Shown in pieces: positions 8,000-16,492 of a stretch of DNA of 64,000 bases. The notes beneath the pieces were generated by a model. The model was not told the origin of the DNA, searched no databases, and was given only the letters and a program-made list of their open reading frames with translations. Every line of letters begins with the position of its first letter. Positions within the stretch are counted from its first letter, which is position 1. The position numbers and the translations under genes were made by a program. Source of the stretch: Pseudomonas cannabina (GTDB lineage: Bacteria > Pseudomonadota > Gammaproteobacteria > Pseudomonadales > Pseudomonadaceae); NCBI RefSeq assembly GCF_900100365.1, contig NZ_FNKU01000001.1, positions 2,666,001 through 2,730,000 on the forward strand, given 5' to 3'.

Positions 8000-9208
8000 G
8001 GAGGCGCTGCAAAAATAGCCAACTGTCCCCACCCTTGGCACACTAAGTTCCTTCAACAGCCTCCCTCTCCGTGAGCGTTACGCGCGTGCAGAAGACCTTC
8101 TCCGAACTCGAATATACCGGCAAGAAAAAGCAGACTCGCCGAGATCGCTTCCTGGCTGACCTTGAACAGTTGGTGCCCTGGGCCCTGCTGGAGGCGCAAG
8201 TGGCGCCGTTTTATAGCAACACCGCAGGCAAGCGCGGACGCCCTGCGATAGGGGTGTCGCGCATGTTGCGCATGTACGTCGTGCAGCAGTGTTTCGGTTT
8301 CTCCGATGAAGGTTGCGAAGATGCCGTCTACGACAGCCAGGCCATCCGCGGTTTTATGGGTATCGACCTGGGTCGCGAGTCTGCACCGGATGCCACCACC
8401 TTGCTGCGTTTTCGCCGCTTGCTGGAAGTCCATCAGCTAACCCGGCTGCTGTTTGAAACGATTAACCAGCATCTGGCCAGCCGGGGGCTGCTGCTCAAGG
8501 AAGGCACTATCGTCGACGCTACTCTGATCGCCGCGCCGCCCTCGGTCAAGAACCGAGAAGGCAAGCGTGATCCTGAGATGCATCAGGCCAGGAAAGGCAA
8601 TCAATGGCACTTTGGGATGAAGGCCCACATTGGTGTAGACGCCACGTCGGGGCTGGTGCACAGCGTAGTAGGGACGGCCGCTAACGTGGCGGATGTCACC
8701 CAGGTTGGCCAGTTGCTTCACGGTGACGAAACCTATGTTTCGGGTGACGCTGGATACACCGGTGCGGCCAAGCGACCGGAGCATGCTGAACGGGACGTTA
8801 TCTGGTCGATTGCAGAACGGCCAAGCAGTTACAAGCAGCACGGCGAAGGCAGCGTGCTGTATCGGGTCAAGCGCAAAATTGAATATGCCAAGGCGCAACT
8901 GCGTGCCAAGGTCGAGCACCCCTTCCAGGTAATCAAGGTGCGCTTCAATCATCGCAAGGTTCGCTACCGTGGGCTGGAAAAGAATACAGCGCAGTTGTTC
9001 AGTTTGTTTGGGTTGGCCAATCTGATGCTGGCCAAGCGGTATTTACAACAGACGGCAGGATAAATCCATCTGAAAGGCGGGACTGGCCCGCCTTTCAGCA
9101 AAATGAGGGCAGAAATCTGCTCGAGAAACGTAAAATAAGGCCGGCAGGTTGAAAAAAACCGGCTTGGAAATGGGGACGGTGCGAACGGGTTAATTGTTCA
9201 GCGTCTCC
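8000..9208 (+). mobile_element. IS5-family insertion sequence, element A copy 1
   Basis: A 1209-base element bounded by imperfect inverted repeats (GGAGGCGCTG at the left, GGAGACGCTG read inward from the right) and flanked by CTAG. The left CTAG is at 7996-7999. The right CTAG was itself invaded by element B: its CTA is at 9209-9211 and the complete CTAG continues at 10390-10393 after element B. A four-base CTAG duplication is typical of the IS5 subgroup. A second copy of the same length lies inverted at 50452-51660 with an identical transposase. I cannot assign an ISfinder name without a search. Confidence 0.92.
8071..9063 (+). CDS. IS5-family transposase (element A)
   Basis: A 330-residue DDE transposase starting at GTG 8071 (MSVTRVQKTFSEL). 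An N-terminal DUF772-type region (RGRPAIGVSRMLRMYVVQQ, FSDEGCEDAVYDS) is followed by the catalytic triad: Asp in GTIVDATLIAAPP, Asp in VSGDAGYTGA and Glu in RAKVEHPFQVIK, the last with the R-3-E-6-K spacing of IS5/IS4-type enzymes. It is intact, with the same predicted protein as the copy at 50597-51589, so this element is probably recent and active. Confidence 0.95.
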   Translation: MSVTRVQKTFSELEYTGKKKQTRRDRFLADLEQLVPWALLEAQVAPFYSNTAGKRGRPAIGVSRMLRMYVVQQCFGFSDEGCEDAVYDSQAIRGFMGIDLGRESAPDATTLLRFRRLLEVHQLTRLLFETINQHLASRGLLLKEGTIVDATLIAAPPSVKNREGKRDPEMHQARKGNQWHFGMKAHIGVDATSGLVHSVVGTAANVADVTQVGQLLHGDETYVSGDAGYTGAAKRPEHAERDVIWSIAERPSSYKQHGEGSVLYRVKRKIEYAKAQLRAKVEHPFQVIKVRFNHRKVRYRGLEKNTAQLFSLFGLANLMLAKRYLQQTAG

Positions 9209-9211
9209 CTA

Positions 9212-10389
9212 GAGGGTGTAGACAAAATAAATTAAACTTTCACTCCCTTGTCTGAATAGCCCTCAAGCCATGCCTAAAACCGGACGTCCTCGCTCGATTG
9301 CCGCCGAGCACTATCCCGTGCTGGTGAAACTCGCTCATGCACAGCCCTATTCCAGCCAGGCCGAATTGGCGCTCGTATTCTTCGCCGAAACCGGTATCAC
9401 TGCGCATCCCGACACCTTTGCAAAAGCGTTGAAAATGGCAGGGATTACGCGTGTAAAGCAGCGGGCCAAGGGAAGTTTTCAGTCACCTGAACCTAATAAA
9501 GCCTATGGCTACAATGAAACCCACCGCCGCCAACTGCCGGAGCAGCTATATCCGAGTTGCTTGACAGATACCGAGTGGGCACTGGTCGCCGACCTGTTTG
9601 AAAGCCAGGGCGGACGAGGAGTGCCACCGCTTCACTCTCGGCGCACGTTGCTGGAAGCCTGTTGCTATGTCGTACGCACGGGGTGCTCATGGCGAATGCT
9701 ACCCCGCGATTTTCCTCATTGGGACAATGTCTACAAAACGTTCCGCCGGTGGAGCGCTCAAGGCAAGTTCGAGCAAATGCATGATCGCTTGCGAGCTCAA
9801 TGGCGTGAGCGGGAAGAACGCGCTGACAGCCCGTCAGCAGCGATCCTGGATTCACAGTCGACCCGCAGTTCTCCTCAAGGCGGTGACAGCGGCTACGACG
9901 CAGGCAAAAAAGTGAAGGGGCGTAAACGAAGTCTGATTGTCGATACATTGGGCCTGCTGCTGGCTGTCAGTATCAGTGCTGCAAGCGTGCAGGATCGTGA
10001 CGCGGCGGATGATGCGGTGGCGTACTCGAAGGAAAAATATCCGTCACTGAGCACGCTTTTTGTTGATAGTGCGTACGCAGGAAAATGGGCACAGCGCACC
10101 CATCAACTGCACGCTATCGATGTTCAAGTGATCCGTGGCCCGAATAACAGAAGAACAGGGCAATGGCACTCTGAACAAGGCGATCTATTTTCCGTGGAGC
10201 CTGTTCAGACTGGATTTGTGGTCATGCCCAAGCGATGGGTAGTGGAGCGAACTCATGCCTGGAATGAGAGAGCTCGGCGACTGATCATGCATCATGATCG
10301 CCTTTTTGCGGTAAGCGAGGCATGGGTTTGGTTGGCCGAGGCTCGAATACTCGCGCGCCGACTCACTACATGATTTTGTCTACACCCTC
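9212..10389 (+). mobile_element. IS5-family insertion sequence, element B copy 1 (nested beside element A)
   Basis: A 1178-base element with 17-base perfect inverted repeats (GAGGGTGTAGACAAAAT) at both ends. It is flanked by the three-base duplication CTA at 9209-9211 and 10390-10392, which shows it inserted into the CTAG target copy made by element A. A TNA-type three-base target is usual for the IS1031/IS427 side of the IS5 family. A copy of equal length lies inverted at 47562-48739. The ISfinder name cannot be given from sequence reading alone. Confidence 0.92.
9270..10373 (+). CDS. IS5-family transposase (element B)
   Basis: A 367-residue transposase in one uninterrupted frame. The first 80 residues form a separate helix-turn-helix-like region (GRPRSIAAEHYPVLVKLAH). 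It is followed by the DUF4096-type segment LTDTEWALVADLFE and the DDE core: Asp in AILDSQSTRSS, Asp in LFVDSAYAGKW and Glu in VVERTHAWNERARRL. It differs from the copy at 47578-48681 by one visible residue near the C-terminus (RRLTT against RRPTT). It is intact and probably functional. Confidence 0.93.
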   Translation: MPKTGRPRSIAAEHYPVLVKLAHAQPYSSQAELALVFFAETGITAHPDTFAKALKMAGITRVKQRAKGSFQSPEPNKAYGYNETHRRQLPEQLYPSCLTDTEWALVADLFESQGGRGVPPLHSRRTLLEACCYVVRTGCSWRMLPRDFPHWDNVYKTFRRWSAQGKFEQMHDRLRAQWREREERADSPSAAILDSQSTRSSPQGGDSGYDAGKKVKGRKRSLIVDTLGLLLAVSISAASVQDRDAADDAVAYSKEKYPSLSTLFVDSAYAGKWAQRTHQLHAIDVQVIRGPNNRRTGQWHSEQGDLFSVEPVQTGFVVMPKRWVVERTHAWNERARRLIMHHDRLFAVSEAWVWLAEARILARRLTT

Positions 10390-10666
10390 CTAGGTGGTTG
10401 CGGTAGTACCGAATGACCGGGTCCTGAGTGATCAGTTCATGATGCCGATAGGCTTTGCCCCAAATGTCGTCGACATTCGAAGTGATGAACGTCAGCAGCA
10501 ACGGCCCTTTGAATTGATAGAACATCGCCCGCTCGCAATCACACTCACGCCTCAGCCATTCAAGGGCGTTTTCGACTGCTGTTTGCCCGTCGAGTTCGGT
10601 AATCGTATTGACCATCTGTTGTATCAATAGATCTTTCGTTGCGCTCTCTGCCATTGCACTGCCCAT
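10390..10666 (-). pseudogene. LuxR-type quorum-sensing regulator, N-terminal part (split by two IS elements)
   Basis: The 5' part of the disrupted luxR gene. The start was placed at ATG 10664-10666 (MGSAMAESATKDL) because AGGAG lies 8 bases upstream. The part covers the beginning of the autoinducer-binding domain: helices with ALEWLRRECDCERAMFYQF, then ITQDPVIRYYRNHL, where the DPV and the later Trp in FMNWQDAF (in the other half) are conserved ligand-pocket positions of the family. Translation now runs into element B and stops soon after. See 7550-7999 for the joined reading. Confidence 0.88.
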
Positions 10667-10972
10667 GACCACCGCTCCTGTGCGCCCCGGAATAGGCGCA
10701 AGTGTGGCCCCGGGGACAATTGCGAAGAACTTACACGATTAATCGCGTAGAAAAACGGCAGCCAAAACAAACAGAAACAGAGCACTTTTAAACGGGCAGC
10801 ATCCCACTGGAAAGCAGGACGCTGCTTACAGCAAATGGCTTGCAGCCTGTGAACCAGGATGCATGCAGGGCTGTAGATCAATGACGCGGAGGGTCTCGGA
10901 ATGCAGGCCAACGCGAGCGCTGGCACGAGCGTCGGCTGGATTCAGAATGAGCGCCCAGCCAGGGAACAGACT
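10667..10972. other. Intergenic region between luxR and mtnC
   Basis: No gene is seen. These 306 bases are downstream of the mtn operon and upstream of the broken luxR, so they should hold the luxR promoter and the mtnC terminator. I see no clear lux-box palindrome and no hairpin with a T-run. Confidence 0.3.
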
Positions 10973-11656
10973 CTAGAAAGCAGCAGGATCGATAAACGCA
11001 AAGCTGGCCACGTTTTCATGACCTGCCAGTGCGCCACCGTCACGCGTCAGGCCACAGGTTGCCATCCCGGCAGCCTGCGCGGCATCCAGCTCTTCGACGA
11101 TATCCGACAAAAACAGAATGTCCTGCGCGGCGAAACCGGTCGCGGCTGCAATCGTCCGATAGGACTGCGCCTCACGCTTGGGGCCCGAGGTGGTATCGAA
11201 GTAGCCGCTGAACAGGCCGGAAAGATCGCCCGCCTCGGAACAGCCGAAAATCAGTTGCTGGGCCTGAATCGAGCCTGACGAGTAAACGTAAAGTTTATAA
11301 CCGTCCTGATGCCAGCGTTTGAGCGCCTCAACGGCGTCCGGATAAACATGGCCCTTAAGCAGCCCGGCGTTATAGCCCTGCTCCCAGACCATGCCCTGCA
11401 AGGCCTTGAGCGGCGTCGCCTTGCGGTCTTCGGCAATCCACTCCAGCAGAATCGCAATGACCCGCTCGACATCGGCGCCAGGCTCGCCGCTTTGTTCGCG
11501 AACGGCGTGCAGTTGTGTGGCCACCGCGGGCTGGTCGACCTGCTGACGAACGAAGTCCGGCAGATGCTTTCGGGCAAACGGAAACAGCACCTCGAAAACG
11601 AAGCTCACTGTGCTGGTCGTGCCTTCGATATCCGTGAGAATGGCTTTGATGGGCAT
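10973..11656 (-). CDS. mtnC: Enolase-phosphatase E1 (methionine salvage)
   Basis: A 227-residue HAD-superfamily enzyme that enolises and dephosphorylates 2,3-diketo-5-methylthiopentyl-1-phosphate in the methylthioadenosine-to-methionine pathway. HAD motifs are visible: [11 protein letters not shown] (nucleophile Asp, residue 9 region), [12 protein letters not shown] (motif II), and [17 protein letters not shown] (motif IV acids). The start was set at ATG 11654-11656 (MPIKAIL), which matches the family length; a longer frame upstream overlaps mtnD. It is the last gene of the mtnB-mtnD-mtnC run, 16 bases after mtnD. Confidence 0.95.
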   Translation of the reverse strand: MPIKAILTDIEGTTSTVSFVFEVLFPFARKHLPDFVRQQVDQPAVATQLHAVREQSGEPGADVERVIAILLEWIAEDRKATPLKALQGMVWEQGYNAGLLKGHVYPDAVEALKRWHQDGYKLYVYSSGSIQAQQLIFGCSEAGDLSGLFSGYFDTTSGPKREAQSYRTIAAATGFAAQDILFLSDIVEELDAAQAAGMATCGLTRDGGALAGHENVASFAFIDPAAF

Positions 11657-11672
11657 CAGAATCGGGCTCCTG

Positions 11673-12218
11673 TCAGTCTTCCAGCCGAGGGAAACGGCCA
11701 GCAATGTCTTCACCGGTAAAATTAGCCACCCAACCCTCAGGGTTGTTGAACAGGCGAATGGCGACGAAATGCGGATTTTCACCCATGTCGAACCAGTGCC
11801 GGGTCCCGGCGGGTACAGAGATCAGGTCGTTCTTTTCGCACAGCACGGCGTATACATAGTCGTCGATGTGCAGCGTGAACAGCCCGCGCCCGGCGACGAA
11901 GAAGCGCACCTCGTCCTCGGCGTGTCGATGTTCTTCGAGGAACTTCGCGCGCAATTCGGCTTTCTGCGGGTGATCGCTGTTGAGGCTGATGACGTCGACA
12001 GTGACATAACCGCGCTCGGTCATCAGCCTGTCGATTTGCGTGCGATAGGCGTTGATGACCTCTTCCTGACTGGCACCCGGCGTGATCGGCGTGGCGGCCT
12101 CCCAGCGGTCGAACGCAACGCCGTGCTCGGCCAGCGTCGAGGCGATGTCTTCTAGGTGGGTCAGCACCTTGTTGGGAATATCAGGGCTTGAAACGTGATA
12201 GACGGACAGGCTGCTCAT
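11673..12218 (-). CDS. mtnD: Acireductone dioxygenase
   Basis: A 181-residue cupin enzyme that oxidises acireductone to the keto acid precursor of methionine (iron form) or to an off-pathway product (nickel form). The metal ligands are in [16 protein letters not shown] (His, His, Glu) and GTRHWFDMG (third His). The start at 12216-12218 gives MSSLSVYHV, the usual N-terminus. It sits between mtnB and mtnC in the same direction, so the three steps are probably co-transcribed. Confidence 0.96.
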   Translation of the reverse strand: MSSLSVYHVSSPDIPNKVLTHLEDIASTLAEHGVAFDRWEAATPITPGASQEEVINAYRTQIDRLMTERGYVTVDVISLNSDHPQKAELRAKFLEEHRHAEDEVRFFVAGRGLFTLHIDDYVYAVLCEKNDLISVPAGTRHWFDMGENPHFVAIRLFNNPEGWVANFTGEDIAGRFPRLED

Positions 12219-12295
12219 GGCATGAATCCTCGGTTTGGGGCAACGCCTTCCGGCTTTTACAGGCCGGTCAGGCATACACGCTGTTTAGTGCTGAG

Positions 12296-12913
12296 TCATT
12301 GACGGTTCATCACCGTGCGCATTTTCAATTCGCATTCGAACAGGAACTCGAACGCTTCGATCTGTCGTAATGCGTCGCTCATTTTCGCCCCCCAGGTGTA
12401 GAGACCGTGGCCGCGAATCAGGTAACCGGCGCAGTCGGGGTGAGCGTCCAGCCAAGGCTGCACCTTCGCGGCCAGACGGGCAATGTCCTGATCATTGTCG
12501 AAAATCGGCACGACCACGCGCGATTCATGGGTTGTCACGCCCTGAAAGGCTTTTTGCAGCTCGTAGTCTGCGAACACCAGATGATCGACAGCGGTCAGCC
12601 GCGACAGCACGGTCGCATTCACCGAATGCGTGTGCAGCACCGCGCCAACCTGTGGCCTGCAGCGATACAACTGGGTGTGCAGCAGGGTTTCTGCGGACGG
12701 CTTTTTGCCCGGTTCCAGGCTGTTGCCCGCCAGATCGGTGGCCAGCACGTCGTCGACGCCCAATTGCCCTTTGTGTTTGCCGGACACGGTCAACAGCGCT
12801 TCGCTGGCAGACAGGCGCACCGAGTAGTTGCTGCTGGTGGCAGGCGACCAGCCACGGCCGTACAGGAAGCGCCCGGCTTCGATGATTTCCAGGCTCAGTT
12901 GTTCGCGGCTCAT
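12296..12913 (-). CDS. mtnB: Methylthioribulose-1-phosphate dehydratase
   Basis: A 205-residue class II aldolase-fold enzyme of methionine salvage. Zinc-binding and catalytic elements are visible in KPSAETLLH (Glu), AVLHTHSVNATVLS (two His) and LIRGHGLYTWG (third His). The start ATG 12911-12913 overlaps the stop of the upstream MFS gene by four bases (ATGA), so translational coupling is likely. An mtnA gene for the preceding isomerase step is not in the window. Confidence 0.95.
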   Translation of the reverse strand: MSREQLSLEIIEAGRFLYGRGWSPATSSNYSVRLSASEALLTVSGKHKGQLGVDDVLATDLAGNSLEPGKKPSAETLLHTQLYRCRPQVGAVLHTHSVNATVLSRLTAVDHLVFADYELQKAFQGVTTHESRVVVPIFDNDQDIARLAAKVQPWLDAHPDCAGYLIRGHGLYTWGAKMSDALRQIEAFEFLFECELKMRTVMNRQ

Positions 12914-14088
12914 ACACCTTCCTCTTTCTTGGCTGTAACAATCATGACGGCTGCTGCGAGGGCGGCAAGGCTGGCGATGGCAAACGTCCAGGCCGGCCCC
13001 AGCACGCTCCAGCTGTAACCGGAATACAACGCACCCACCGTACCGCCCACGCCAGACAACGCTGCATATAGCGCCTGCCCCTGACCTTGCTGTCGCGGGC
13101 CGAAGCTACGTTGCACGAAATGGATGGCAGCCGCGTGAAAGCTGCCGAATGTTGCAGCATGCATCAACTGGACAATCAGCAGCACACCCAGATAATCGGC
13201 GAACATGCCCAGCAGCAACCAGCGCAGCGCAGCGAGCAAAAAACTGGTGAGCAGCACCAGACGCACGGAGAAACGCTGCAAAATGCGGCTCATCAGCATG
13301 AACATCAGCACTTCAGCCACCACCCCGACGGCCCATAGCATGCCGATCAGACCACGGCTGTAGCCCAGCGCTTCGAGGTGCAGGGTCAGAAAGGTGTAAT
13401 ACGGGCCATGGCTGAGCACCATCAGCGCCACGCTGATGTAGAACGCCAGCACGCCGGGTCGGGTCAGTTGCCTGAGAAAACCACCCGCCTCTGCCTCCTG
13501 TGGCGAGACCAGCGGCCGGGCATTGGGCAGCCACCAGCTGCTGACGGCGATAAAGAGCATGACGGCCAGCAGAATGTACGGAAACAGGTCGAGACTGAAA
13601 CGTTCGAAGACGCGCCCCAGCACCACCACTGCCAGAATGAAACCGATCGAACCCCACAACCGGATCTGGCTGTAGCGCGAGGTCTGCCCGCGCAAATGCG
13701 CCAGGGTGATGACTTCGAACTGCGGCAGGATGGCGTGCCAGAAGAACGCATACAGCGCCATGACCATCGCCAGCCAGGTATAGCTTTTGTCGATCAGCAC
13801 CAGCGAAAACGCCAGCAACGTGCAAATCGAGCCGAAGCGCACGATGGTCAGCCGTCGTCCGGTGTAATCACCCAGCCAGCCCCAGATATTCGGCGCAATG
13901 CAGCGCATCAGCATCGGGATCGCGATCAGTTCGCCAATGCGCGCGCTGGAAAAACCCAAGTGGTGGAGGTACAGCGCCATGAAGGGCGCGGCCGCGCCAA
14001 GCAATGCGAAATAACACACGTAGAAGCCGGACAGCCGCCAGTAAGGAAGCTGCCTGTCGGGAAGTGCCGTCACGCTAGCGAACCGCAA
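12910..14088 (-). CDS. MFS transporter (MFS_1-like), linked to methionine salvage
   Basis: A 392-residue inner-membrane protein with about twelve transmembrane segments. The start YWRLSGFYVCYFALLGAA and the loop GWLGDYTGRRLTIVR resemble nucleoside/sugar-type MFS_1-like carriers. It lies between aroC and mtnB and overlaps mtnB by four bases, an arrangement I also know from other pseudomonads. A substrate related to methylthioadenosine or methylthioribose is an inference from that coupling; the sequence does not prove it. Confidence 0.85.
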   Translation of the reverse strand: MRFASVTALPDRQLPYWRLSGFYVCYFALLGAAAPFMALYLHHLGFSSARIGELIAIPMLMRCIAPNIWGWLGDYTGRRLTIVRFGSICTLLAFSLVLIDKSYTWLAMVMALYAFFWHAILPQFEVITLAHLRGQTSRYSQIRLWGSIGFILAVVVLGRVFERFSLDLFPYILLAVMLFIAVSSWWLPNARPLVSPQEAEAGGFLRQLTRPGVLAFYISVALMVLSHGPYYTFLTLHLEALGYSRGLIGMLWAVGVVAEVLMFMLMSRILQRFSVRLVLLTSFLLAALRWLLLGMFADYLGVLLIVQLMHAATFGSFHAAAIHFVQRSFGPRQQGQGQALYAALSGVGGTVGALYSGYSWSVLGPAWTFAIASLAALAAAVMIVTAKKEEGV

Positions 14089-14103
14089 CCGTGACAGCGC
14101 TCA

Positions 14104-15195
14104 TTACAACTGTGCCAGCACAGGCGTATTGACACTGACATCGGCATTCTGCCCGCGATGACGTAGCAGGTGATCGAGCAAGACGATGGCCATCATCGCC
14201 TCGGCAATCGGCGTGGCACGAATGCCGACGCAGGGGTCATGTCGACCCTTGGTGATCACGTCGGCGGCATTGCCGTCGACGTCGATGGAGCGCCCCGGCG
14301 TTGTAATGCTGGACGTTGGCTTGAGGGCCAGATGCGCAATGATCGGCTGGCCGGAGGAAATACCACCGAGAATGCCGCCCGCCTGATTCGACACAAAGCC
14401 CTGCGGCGTCATCTCGTCGCGGTGCTCGGTGCCGCGCTGGGCGACACAGTCGAAACCCGCACCGATCTCCACGCCCTTCACCGCGTTGATGCTCATCAAT
14501 GCATGCGCCAGTTCGGCGTCCAGGCGGTCAAAGATCGGCTCACCCAGGCCTGGCATCACGCCTTCAGCGACCACGGTGATTTTCGCACCGACCGAGTCCT
14601 GGTCGCGACGCAGTTGGTCCATATAGGCTTCCAGCTCAGGCACCTTGTCGGGATCAGCGCAGAAAAAGGCGTTGTCTTCGACCGAATCCCAGGTCTTGAA
14701 CGGGATCTGGATCGGACCGAGCTGACTCATGTAGCCGCGAATCACAATGCCCTGGGTGGCCAGATACTTCTTGGCGATGGCACCGGCAGCGACGCGCATG
14801 GCGGTTTCGCGTGCAGAACTGCGGCCGCCGCCACGGTAATCACGAATGCCGTACTTGTGGTGGTAGGTGTAATCGGCATGGGCCGGCCGGAACAAGTCCT
14901 TGATGGCCGAGTAGTCCTTGGACTTCTGATCGGTATTGCGGATCAGCAGGCCGATGGAAGCGCCGGTGGTCTTGCCCTCGAAGACGCCCGAGAGGATTTC
15001 GACCTTGTCGGCCTCCTGACGCTGCGTGGTATGCCGGCTGGTGCCGGGCTTGCGCCGGTCCAGGTCACGCTGCAGGTCGTGCAGGTCAAGCTCCAGCCCC
15101 GGCGGGCAGCCGTCGACGATAGCGACCAGCGCCGGGCCGTGGCTCTCGCCGGCGGTGGTGACAGTGAACAGCTTGCCGAAAGTGTTGCCGGACAT
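14104..15195 (-). CDS. aroC: Chorismate synthase
   Basis: A 363-residue cytosolic FMN-dependent enzyme that makes chorismate from 5-enolpyruvylshikimate-3-phosphate, the last shared step of aromatic synthesis. The N-terminus [20 protein letters not shown], the block [15 protein letters not shown], and the block [11 protein letters not shown] near the C-terminus are the family signatures. The length is standard. It is first in the run aroC-MFS-mtnBDC, separated from the MFS gene by only 15 bases. Confidence 0.98.
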   Translation of the reverse strand: MSGNTFGKLFTVTTAGESHGPALVAIVDGCPPGLELDLHDLQRDLDRRKPGTSRHTTQRQEADKVEILSGVFEGKTTGASIGLLIRNTDQKSKDYSAIKDLFRPAHADYTYHHKYGIRDYRGGGRSSARETAMRVAAGAIAKKYLATQGIVIRGYMSQLGPIQIPFKTWDSVEDNAFFCADPDKVPELEAYMDQLRRDQDSVGAKITVVAEGVMPGLGEPIFDRLDAELAHALMSINAVKGVEIGAGFDCVAQRGTEHRDEMTPQGFVSNQAGGILGGISSGQPIIAHLALKPTSSITTPGRSIDVDGNAADVITKGRHDPCVGIRATPIAEAMMAIVLLDHLLRHRGQNADVSVNTPVLAQL

Positions 15196-15336
15196 GCGGG
15201 CGCTCCGAGAAATCAGCCAAAAAACCAGATCATTGCATCAAGCGCGCCAGTATACGCAGGCTCGCGGTTCAGTTCATCCTCGAACCTTCTGTGACCGCAT
15301 GCGTCCAAGCGAGACCCCTCCCATGATGGCCTTGCA

Positions 15337-16344
15337 ATGTTATCCGGTATTTTCCTGTTTCGAGTTGCACACTTATTGCGCCTGCTGGCCCTGCCGCTGA
15401 TCTTTTTCGCTGCCACCGCCAGCGCTGCTGCGCCGAGTGCGGTGCAACGCCAGGTCAGCGTCGACACTGAAAACGGCAAGCTCTACGGCACGCTGATGAT
15501 GCCGCGCTCGGACAAGCCGGTACCGGTGGTCCTGATCATCGCCGGCTCCGGCCCCACCGACCGCGATGGTAATAATCCCGAAGGTGGCCGCAACGACAGC
15601 ATGAAGCGCCTGGCGGTGATTCTGGCCACTCACAACATCGCCAGCGTGCGTTATGACAAACGTGGCGTGGCGGCCAGCAAGGCGGTCACGCCGGACGAGC
15701 GCAATCTGAGCGTCGAGCGCTACGTTGCCGACGTGCAGCTCTGGGCCAGAGCACTGAAAGCTAACCCGCGCCTGGGCCCGTTGATCCTGCTGGGGCATAG
15801 CGAAGGGGCATTGGTCGCCACACTGGCGGCTGAAAAAGTCGGCGCAGCGGCACTGATTTCCGTGGCCGGCATCGGACGGCCGGTGGATCAGGTGCTGCGT
15901 GAACAGTTCCAGGAACGTTTGCCCCCGGAATTGTTGCAGCGCAGTAATCAATTGCTCGACGAACTCAAAGCCGGCAAGACCGATGACAACGTTCCGCCCG
16001 AGTTGGAGGTGGTGTTCCGCCCCACGGTCCAGCCGTACCTGATCTCGCTGTTCCGCCAGGACCCGGCCGCTGCCTTTGGCGCAGTTAACGTTCCGGCACT
16101 GATCGTTCAGGGGCGCAATGACATCCAGGTCGGCGTGGGCGACGCGCTGTTGTTGCAAAAAGCCAAGCCTGATGCGGAGCTGGCGCTGATCGACGGCATG
16201 AACCATGTGCTGCGCATCGTGCCCGACGACCTGCAGCAGCAACTGCTGTCCTACCGCAACCCGACCCAGCCGCTGGCCAAAGAAGTGACGTCGCGCATCC
16301 TGCGCTTCATCAATGCGCTGCCGGAGGCTGGCAAAAAAAACTGA
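15337..16344 (+). CDS. Exported alpha/beta hydrolase
   Basis: A 335-residue protein with an N-terminal signal peptide (LLRLLALPLIFFAATASA, cleavage probably after the AXA near residue 30), so it is periplasmic or secreted. The hydrolase fold shows LIIAGSGPTDRDG as the oxyanion segment, GHSEGALVA as the nucleophile elbow (Ser), a late Asp in VQGRNDIQV and His in IDGMNHVLR. This is a complete Ser-Asp-His set, and esterase or peptidase-like activity is likely, with no known substrate. It is divergent from aroC. Confidence 0.85.
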   Translation: MLSGIFLFRVAHLLRLLALPLIFFAATASAAAPSAVQRQVSVDTENGKLYGTLMMPRSDKPVPVVLIIAGSGPTDRDGNNPEGGRNDSMKRLAVILATHNIASVRYDKRGVAASKAVTPDERNLSVERYVADVQLWARALKANPRLGPLILLGHSEGALVATLAAEKVGAAALISVAGIGRPVDQVLREQFQERLPPELLQRSNQLLDELKAGKTDDNVPPELEVVFRPTVQPYLISLFRQDPAAAFGAVNVPALIVQGRNDIQVGVGDALLLQKAKPDAELALIDGMNHVLRIVPDDLQQQLLSYRNPTQPLAKEVTSRILRFINALPEAGKKN

Positions 16345-16416
16345 CGGTCATCCGCCCTTCAGTCGCGGGCAATCCGGCCGATAGCTGTTTAACGGCTTTA
16401 TGTTTGCTACACATGG

Positions 16417-16477
16417 CCCAGGGTCTGTTCCCGCTTCATAGCGAGCCGGCCGCGATGAAACGGGAACAGACCCTGGG
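16417..16477. repeat. Long intergenic palindrome (REP-like)
   Basis: Two 23-base arms, 16417-16439 and 16455-16477, pair with one mismatch. The outer 17 bases are CCCAGGGTCTGTTCCCG against its exact complement. The 15-base loop itself contains GCCGGC. No T-run follows, so it is not a simple terminator. It lies between the hydrolase and the next gene, just upstream of that gene's ribosome site. Confidence 0.7.
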
Positions 16478-16492
16478 ACAGGACCCTTGTTA

